A stretch of 64,000 nucleotides of DNA, from positions 186,001 through 250,000 of the forward strand of contig JBAZPX010000001.1 of NCBI GenBank assembly GCA_041645555.1. The letters are read 5' to 3'. Shown here in pieces: positions 59,713 through 64,000 of this stretch. The position numbers and the translations under genes were made by a program. Origin of the DNA: JAQTRU01 sp041645555 (GTDB taxonomy: Bacteria > Patescibacteriota > Patescibacteriia > Patescibacteriales > JAQTRU01). Position 1 is the stretch's first letter. Each line of letters begins with the position of its first letter. Below the pieces are notes generated by a model that saw only the letters and a program-made list of their open reading frames with translations, ran no database searches and was not told the DNA's origin.

Positions 59713-62565
59713 ATGAAGAGTGATGATAAAAAACTAAATATTTTGTCAGTCAGAAAGGAAGAAAGGTCTTCTCGTTTTGTCATTGATTTAAAAAAGGCGG
59801 CAGAAGAGGAAGAGGCGGGGAATAAAAAGAAAGCTGATAATTATGGCCGAGGCGATTTTTTTGACAGACTGGCGGAGTTTGATTTTAAAGAATTCTTCTC
59901 AAGAGGCGGTAGCCTGAAAAAAGAATTTTCTGAATTTTTTAAAAATTATCGCGGGGATAAAACCAATATTGCCAAAGGAGCCGTTAAATTATTAGCCGCC
60001 AGCAAAGTACCGCTGGGAGCGAAAGAACCTTTTATCTTCGGCTCGAAACTGGCGATTGAATGGCTTGATATTTATAGCGGGAAACTAAAAGATCTGGCTT
60101 TTTTCAGCTTAATTAAATTTGTCTTCGTTATTTTCTTTAAGATAGCCGGCTGGCTTTATAAATTTTGCTATAGAGTCGGCTGGCTGGCTTTATTTCTAAT
60201 TCGGTTTTTATGGTTAGTTCTTTATGAACTTATCGGTTTGGTTTTTTCAGCTATCTACAAATTTTATTCAGGAGTTAAATTTATCAGCCAATTTTTGTAT
60301 GTGAATTTTAGGGATTTTATCCAGGAGATTTTTGGGATAATAAAAAGATTTATTTTTTTATTGTCAAAAGAATTAAAAATAGGATGGGGTCAATCGTCGG
60401 TGAAGGCTAAAAATGTAGTGGAAACCATAAAGAGAGAAAAAGCGGCAATTAGCCAGCGGCTAGAAGATAGTTATGAGGAGAAGAAGGCAGAGATATTAGT
60501 AAACCCCGTTAGAAAAATACAATTTTCTAACGGGGTAAAACCAAGGTTGACTTGGCGGCGTTCGGTTTTGGGTTTTGCTTTGGTTTTATTGATCTTAGTT
60601 TTGCCTTTTAAAATTTTTGCTTATTATAAATCACTTGATTTAGAAAAATTGAAAGGCAAGATACTCGGCGCGTCTGAAGCCGCCCTGGGCGACTTGTCCA
60701 CGGCTTCGCAATCAGCCACCCGACTTAATTTCGGCGAGGCGAGCGATAATTTCTCCAAAGCTGGTGAAAATTTTTTAGAGGCGCAAAAGCAGGTATCGGA
60801 AATAAATGATGTATTTTTTTCCTTAGCTTCCCTGGCGCCCGGAGGGGAAATAAAACTGGCGGGAGAGGGCAAGAAAATTTTAGCTGCCGGACAGGTCGCC
60901 TCAAGTTTGGGTGAAAATTTAAGTTTGGCGATGCAAAGTTTATTTGAAAATAATGGTAGGGATATCCCAGAGATGATAAACAGCTTTACTCAGTATGGGA
61001 AAATAACCGCCGGCGAAGCCGCTGATTTAAATAATAAATTGGAAGAAATTGATATTAATGCCTTGCCTGACGAATATAAAGATAAGTTTTTATTTTTGCA
61101 GGAAAAAACAGAAGTTTTAGAAAAGGGATTGGCTGAGTTTATTGGTTTAATGGACAAGTTGGGAACCTTTTTGGGGACTAATCAGGATAAGCGGTATTTA
61201 TTGGTTTTCCAGAATAATGCGGAAATGAGGGCGAGCGGAGGATTTATCGGCAGTTTTGCTTTAGTAGACATGGCCGGCGGGAAAATAAAAAATATAGAAG
61301 CGCCGGGCGGAGGGAGTTATGATACCGAGGGGGGCTTAAGGGAATTAGTGGCGGCGCCTGAACCTTTGCATTTAGTTAATCCTTTGTGGCATTTTTGGGA
61401 CGCTAATTGGTGGCCGGATTGGCCGACTTCGGCTAAAAAGTTAATGTGGTTTTACGAAAGAAGCGACGGGCCGACGGTAGACGGAGTTATCAGCTTTACC
61501 CCGACGGTTTTAGAAAAACTTCTGGCCATAACCGGCCCGATTGATATGACCAAGGATTACGGCGTGACTTTAACCGCGGAAAATTTTTGGCTAACTACGC
61601 AAAAGATCGTTGAAGAAAAACCTAACCCCGAGGAAGCCGATAAGCCGAAAAAAATTATCGGGGATTTGCTGGATAAAATCATTGAAGATCTGCCGGCGAA
61701 ATTAGATAAAGAAAAATTAATTAAGATTTTGGCTCTTGCCGAAGAAAGTTTAAGCGAAAAGCAAATTTTATTTTATTTTACTGACGAAGAGCTGCAAAAA
61801 GAAATAGAGAAGCGGGGCTGGGACGGAAAAATAAGGGAGGCGGGCAGGGATTATCTGTCAGTGGTTAATACTAATATTGCCGGCGGTAAAAGCGACAAAC
61901 GAATAAAAGAGAAGATAAATTTGGTGTCAGAAGTTATGCCCAATGGCTCTGTCATCAATACTTTAAAAATAGAAAGGAGCCATGAAGGAATAAAGAATGA
62001 GCCGTTTGCCGGCGTGAGAAATGTGGATTGGCTAAGAGTTTATGTGCCTTCGGGGAGCGAACTTCTGGAGGCGCAAGGATTCAACCAGCCGGATGAAATT
62101 TATTTTGAAGAACCGGAAGATGGATGGACAAAAGACCCCCTAGTTTATCAAGAAGAAACAACCGCCAAAGTTCATGAAGCGAGCAAGACAAAAATATATA
62201 ATGAAAGCGACAAGACCGTTTTTGCCAACTGGTCAATGGTTGACCCGGGGAAAACCGCGACAATTTATTTAAAATACAAACTACCCTTTACTTTAAAAGA
62301 GGAAGAAAAGGGAGATGGTTTTATTGATAAAATAAAAGTGCTTCTTAATCCTGACCAGAAAGAGCTTATGCCCTATACTTTGTTCGCGCAAAAACAAGCC
62401 GGCTCTTTAGGAAGTGAAATTAACACCAGTTTAAAACTGCCTGATAATTTTAAAATAGTCTGGAAATATCCGGCCGGCTTGTCTTTAGCGCCTGGCGGCT
62501 GGCAGATAAGTGATAAATTAAATACGGATAAATATTGGGCGGTGATGTTAGAAAAACAGGACTAG
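59713..62565 (+). CDS. Large DUF4012-domain membrane protein
   Basis: A 950-residue protein with a charged cytoplasmic N-terminus, several hydrophobic segments between residues 120 and 210, a main transmembrane helix near 280-300 (VLGFALVLLILVLPFKIFAYY) and a large outside domain. It contains the DUF4012 signature (KRYLLVFQNNAEMRASGGFIGSFALVDMAGGKI, PTVDGVISFTPTVLEKLLAITGPI). DUF4012 proteins are common in CPR and Gram-positive bacteria and are thought to be envelope associated; activity unknown. The ATG at 59713 is preferred to a TTG 12 bases before. NPVRKIQFSNGVK near residue 264 is coded by an in-frame palindrome. Confidence 0.87.
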   Translation: MKSDDKKLNILSVRKEERSSRFVIDLKKAAEEEEAGNKKKADNYGRGDFFDRLAEFDFKEFFSRGGSLKKEFSEFFKNYRGDKTNIAKGAVKLLAASKVPLGAKEPFIFGSKLAIEWLDIYSGKLKDLAFFSLIKFVFVIFFKIAGWLYKFCYRVGWLALFLIRFLWLVLYELIGLVFSAIYKFYSGVKFISQFLYVNFRDFIQEIFGIIKRFIFLLSKELKIGWGQSSVKAKNVVETIKREKAAISQRLEDSYEEKKAEILVNPVRKIQFSNGVKPRLTWRRSVLGFALVLLILVLPFKIFAYYKSLDLEKLKGKILGASEAALGDLSTASQSATRLNFGEASDNFSKAGENFLEAQKQVSEINDVFFSLASLAPGGEIKLAGEGKKILAAGQVASSLGENLSLAMQSLFENNGRDIPEMINSFTQYGKITAGEAADLNNKLEEIDINALPDEYKDKFLFLQEKTEVLEKGLAEFIGLMDKLGTFLGTNQDKRYLLVFQNNAEMRASGGFIGSFALVDMAGGKIKNIEAPGGGSYDTEGGLRELVAAPEPLHLVNPLWHFWDANWWPDWPTSAKKLMWFYERSDGPTVDGVISFTPTVLEKLLAITGPIDMTKDYGVTLTAENFWLTTQKIVEEKPNPEEADKPKKIIGDLLDKIIEDLPAKLDKEKLIKILALAEESLSEKQILFYFTDEELQKEIEKRGWDGKIREAGRDYLSVVNTNIAGGKSDKRIKEKINLVSEVMPNGSVINTLKIERSHEGIKNEPFAGVRNVDWLRVYVPSGSELLEAQGFNQPDEIYFEEPEDGWTKDPLVYQEETTAKVHEASKTKIYNESDKTVFANWSMVDPGKTATIYLKYKLPFTLKEEEKGDGFIDKIKVLLNPDQKELMPYTLFAQKQAGSLGSEINTSLKLPDNFKIVWKYPAGLSLAPGGWQISDKLNTDKYWAVMLEKQD
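60503..60536. repeat. In-frame ACCCCGTTAGAAA/TTTCTAACGGGGT hairpin in the DUF4012 gene
   Basis: Perfect 13-base arms with an eight-base loop, identical arms to those in the intergenic copy at 16547-16592. Encodes PVRKIQFSNGV. Confidence 0.9.
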
Positions 62566-62577
62566 AAAATTTTTTTC

Positions 62578-62980
62578 TGTCATTGCGAGTCCCGAAGCCT
62601 CGGGACGAAGCAATCTCTGGTTAAATAGAAAAACATGTTAAACGAACGATACTATTTTGTTTATATAAACACCAATAAAACCCACAACGTTTTTTATACC
62701 GGAGTGACCAATAATTTATTAAATAGGAATTACCAGCATAAGAGCAAAGAGAATAAATTAAATTTCACAGCCAAATATAAGGTAAATAAATTAGTCTATT
62801 GCGAGACGTTTTCCGATATCCGTGATGCCATTGCCAGAGAAAAGCAAATCAAAGGTGGTTCCAGAAAAGATAAAATCAACCTTATAATTAAATTAAACCC
62901 GGAGTGGAAAGATTTAAGCTTGGATATGTAAAACCAGAGATTGCTTCGTCTCCCGCCTCGGCGGGATCCTCGCAATGACA
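62578..62980. mobile_element. Palindrome-bounded element carrying a GIY-YIG nuclease gene
   Basis: Left end TGTCATTGCGAGTCCCGAAGC with a hairpin, then GAAGCAATCTCTGGTT; right end AACCAGAGATTGCTTCG, a CCCGCCTCGGCGGG hairpin, and CCTCGCAATGACA. The two ends are inverted copies and enclose a single gene at 62635-62931. The ends belong to the same family as the short elements at 11892, 19415, 22758 and 49352, so this may be the autonomous form. Whether it moves is not shown by sequence alone. Confidence 0.72.
62635..62931 (+). CDS. GIY-YIG nuclease domain protein
   Basis: A 98-residue single-domain GIY-YIG nuclease of the UvrC-like small family: YYFVYINTN-KTHNVFYTGVTNNLLNRNYQHK contains the two strand motifs (VYI ... 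YTGVT) and the catalytic Arg position; the C-terminal AIAREKQIKGGSRKDKINLI carries the conserved Glu. Proteins like this are common in CPR and Bacteroidetes. It occupies the whole interior of the palindromic element, so a role in its spread or maintenance is a reasonable but unproven inference. Confidence 0.88.
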   Translation: MLNERYYFVYINTNKTHNVFYTGVTNNLLNRNYQHKSKENKLNFTAKYKVNKLVYCETFSDIRDAIAREKQIKGGSRKDKINLIIKLNPEWKDLSLDM

Positions 62981-62990
62981 AGGGAAAATA

Positions 62991-64000
62991 ATGGATAAGC
63001 AAACCCTGAAAACTAAAATTAAAGCCCAAGCCAAGAAAATCGCTTGGCGGGCAATCACCACGGTTATTTTAACTCTAACCGCGGTTATTACGGTTTGGGC
63101 TTATGCCGCGTTTGTTGAACCCTTAGTCGGACCGAATTCCTCTGACCAGGATTTTGCCCAGAATATTTTAGGCAATAACGACGCTAACAATGATTTTAGT
63201 TCTTCTAACGTCGCTTCTAACGCTGACGGCAGTATTATCGAAAGAGAAGAATATTTGCAAACCCAAATCGGCACTTATGCTGACGCCACGACTACGCCGA
63301 GTGCGGCAAGTTCGGTGTTCGCGGCGTTGAAGGGATTGGATTCTTCGTATCAGGAATACACTAGCGGAAGTGGGAACTGGACGGCTCCGGCTGGTGTCTA
63401 TTTGATTAATGTGCTCCTTGTCGCCGGAGGCGGAGGTGGCGGTTCTACAGTGGCAAATTCAGGAGCAAGTGGCGGAGGCGGAGGTGGTGAAACTTTTTCT
63501 ATGATGAATTATAAAGTTGTGCCCGGAACTGCTTATGCATATGCAGTAGGCGCTGGAGGTTCCGGAGCAACAGGAAACGACGCGGATGGTTCAAATGGCT
63601 CAACCTCCACCTTCATGGGTTATTCTGTTGCGGCTGGTTATGGTGGGAAGAGGGGAACGGTTATGACCGCCGGAAATGGTGGCGGGGTGGGTGGCGGAAC
63701 AGCCGGCGGTACTCCAGGAAGTGGTACGACGATGGGAGGAGCACTTTTTTCGAGGACTGGCGGAGGAGCAGGGAGCAATGGCAATAGCGCCTCCGCCGCT
63801 GGAAGCAGTATCGGTTCTGGCGGTGGACTAACGGCTCCGGGCGGCGCAAGCTATCGTTCATCTCCGGATGGTCCTTATACGAATGGGGTTGGAATAAATG
63901 CACCTGCCAATAGTGGTGCCGGCGGCAGCGGAGCAACTAATTCGAACGCAGGCGGGATTTTGCCTGGAGGAAATGGTGGTTCTGGTTATATTTTAATAAC
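62991..64000 (+). CDS. Modular surface protein with glycine-rich C-terminal domain (3' truncated)
   Basis: Open to the end of the window (336 codons visible). Residues 1-105 repeat the anchor and stalk of the protein at 35104: basic N-terminus, membrane helix (VILTLTAVITVWAYAAF), and PNSSDQDFAQNILGNNDANND...SIIEREEY. The rest is different: SGNWTAPAGVYLINVLLVAGGGGGG begins a glycine-rich domain of the type seen in phage tail fibres and secreted bacterial proteins. Starts 10 bases after the palindromic element. Probably a surface-displayed adhesive protein. Confidence 0.75.
   Translation, partial: MDKQTLKTKIKAQAKKIAWRAITTVILTLTAVITVWAYAAFVEPLVGPNSSDQDFAQNILGNNDANNDFSSSNVASNADGSIIEREEYLQTQIGTYADATTTPSAASSVFAALKGLDSSYQEYTSGSGNWTAPAGVYLINVLLVAGGGGGGSTVANSGASGGGGGGETFSMMNYKVVPGTAYAYAVGAGGSGATGNDADGSNGSTSTFMGYSVAAGYGGKRGTVMTAGNGGGVGGGTAGGTPGSGTTMGGALFSRTGGGAGSNGNSASAAGSSIGSGGGLTAPGGASYRSSPDGPYTNGVGINAPANSGAGGSGATNSNAGGILPGGNGGSGYILI

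Overview
The window looks like chromosome from an uncultured Candidate Phyla Radiation (Patescibacteria) bacterium, most likely of the Parcubacteria group. The evidence is indirect: an AT-rich genome with few native Shine-Dalgarno sites, a compact pilMNO/prepilin operon, a DUF4012 giant membrane protein, a sigma-region-4/HARE-HTH regulator, a ThrRS without its TGS domain, and short palindromes that run in frame through genes (peptides such as PVRKIQFSNGV and AFAKASAGK), which I associate with these genomes. No rRNA gene, CRISPR array or prophage was seen.

Layout. 1-7.8 kb: the end of a nucleotide-sugar epimerase, then a type IV pilus operon (pilC, three prepilins, a PilX-like beta-solenoid protein, pilM, pilN, pilO, a small membrane protein). 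7.8-13.8 kb (mostly minus): two GT4 and one GT2 glycosyltransferases, a DUF2304 protein and the pilus ATPase pilB. 13.9-16.5 kb: two compositionally distinct paralogous secreted proteins with duplicated promoter and leader. 16.7-27.9 kb: a dcw-like cluster (mraY, ftsW, murG, murC, murB) broken by small accessory genes and an ABC exporter. 28-36 kb: a sigma4/HARE regulator, large secreted or membrane proteins, uppP, and a modular surface protein. 36-45.7 kb: dnaE, a baseplate-J-like membrane protein, a T-box leader ahead of a GNAT acetyltransferase and thrS, and an isolated aspartokinase. 45.8-49.3 kb: an AI-2E-family transporter and an O-antigen-ligase/TPR protein. 49.6-53.4 kb: a divergent PurB/PurE/PurC-like set. 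53.5-64 kb: tRNA-Leu, a four-helix-bundle protein, parA-parB, GT4, truD, an orphan gene, the DUF4012 protein, a GIY-YIG nuclease inside a palindromic element, and a truncated glycine-rich surface protein.

Themes. Most native genes serve the envelope: pilus, peptidoglycan, lipid-linked glycan and surface proteins. A second class (14-16 kb, 34.4 kb, 44.4-45.7 kb, 49.6-53.4 kb, 59 kb) is mostly minus-strand and visibly richer in G+C. Many of its members have good Shine-Dalgarno sites, near-consensus promoters with 17-base spacers and their own terminators, suggesting separate acquisition. Interspersed repeats are abundant: a TGTCATT-ended palindromic family (five copies, one with a GIY-YIG gene), an element ending CTACGAATTA/TAATTCGTAG, heptanucleotide arrays and small hairpins, many in frame inside essential genes.

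Best candidates for new biology: the PurE/PurC/PurB-like set, whose PurE lacks both conserved histidines; the GIY-YIG palindromic element and its short relatives; and the paired secreted proteins with a shared structured leader. G+C statements are by eye; no searches or folding calculations were run.
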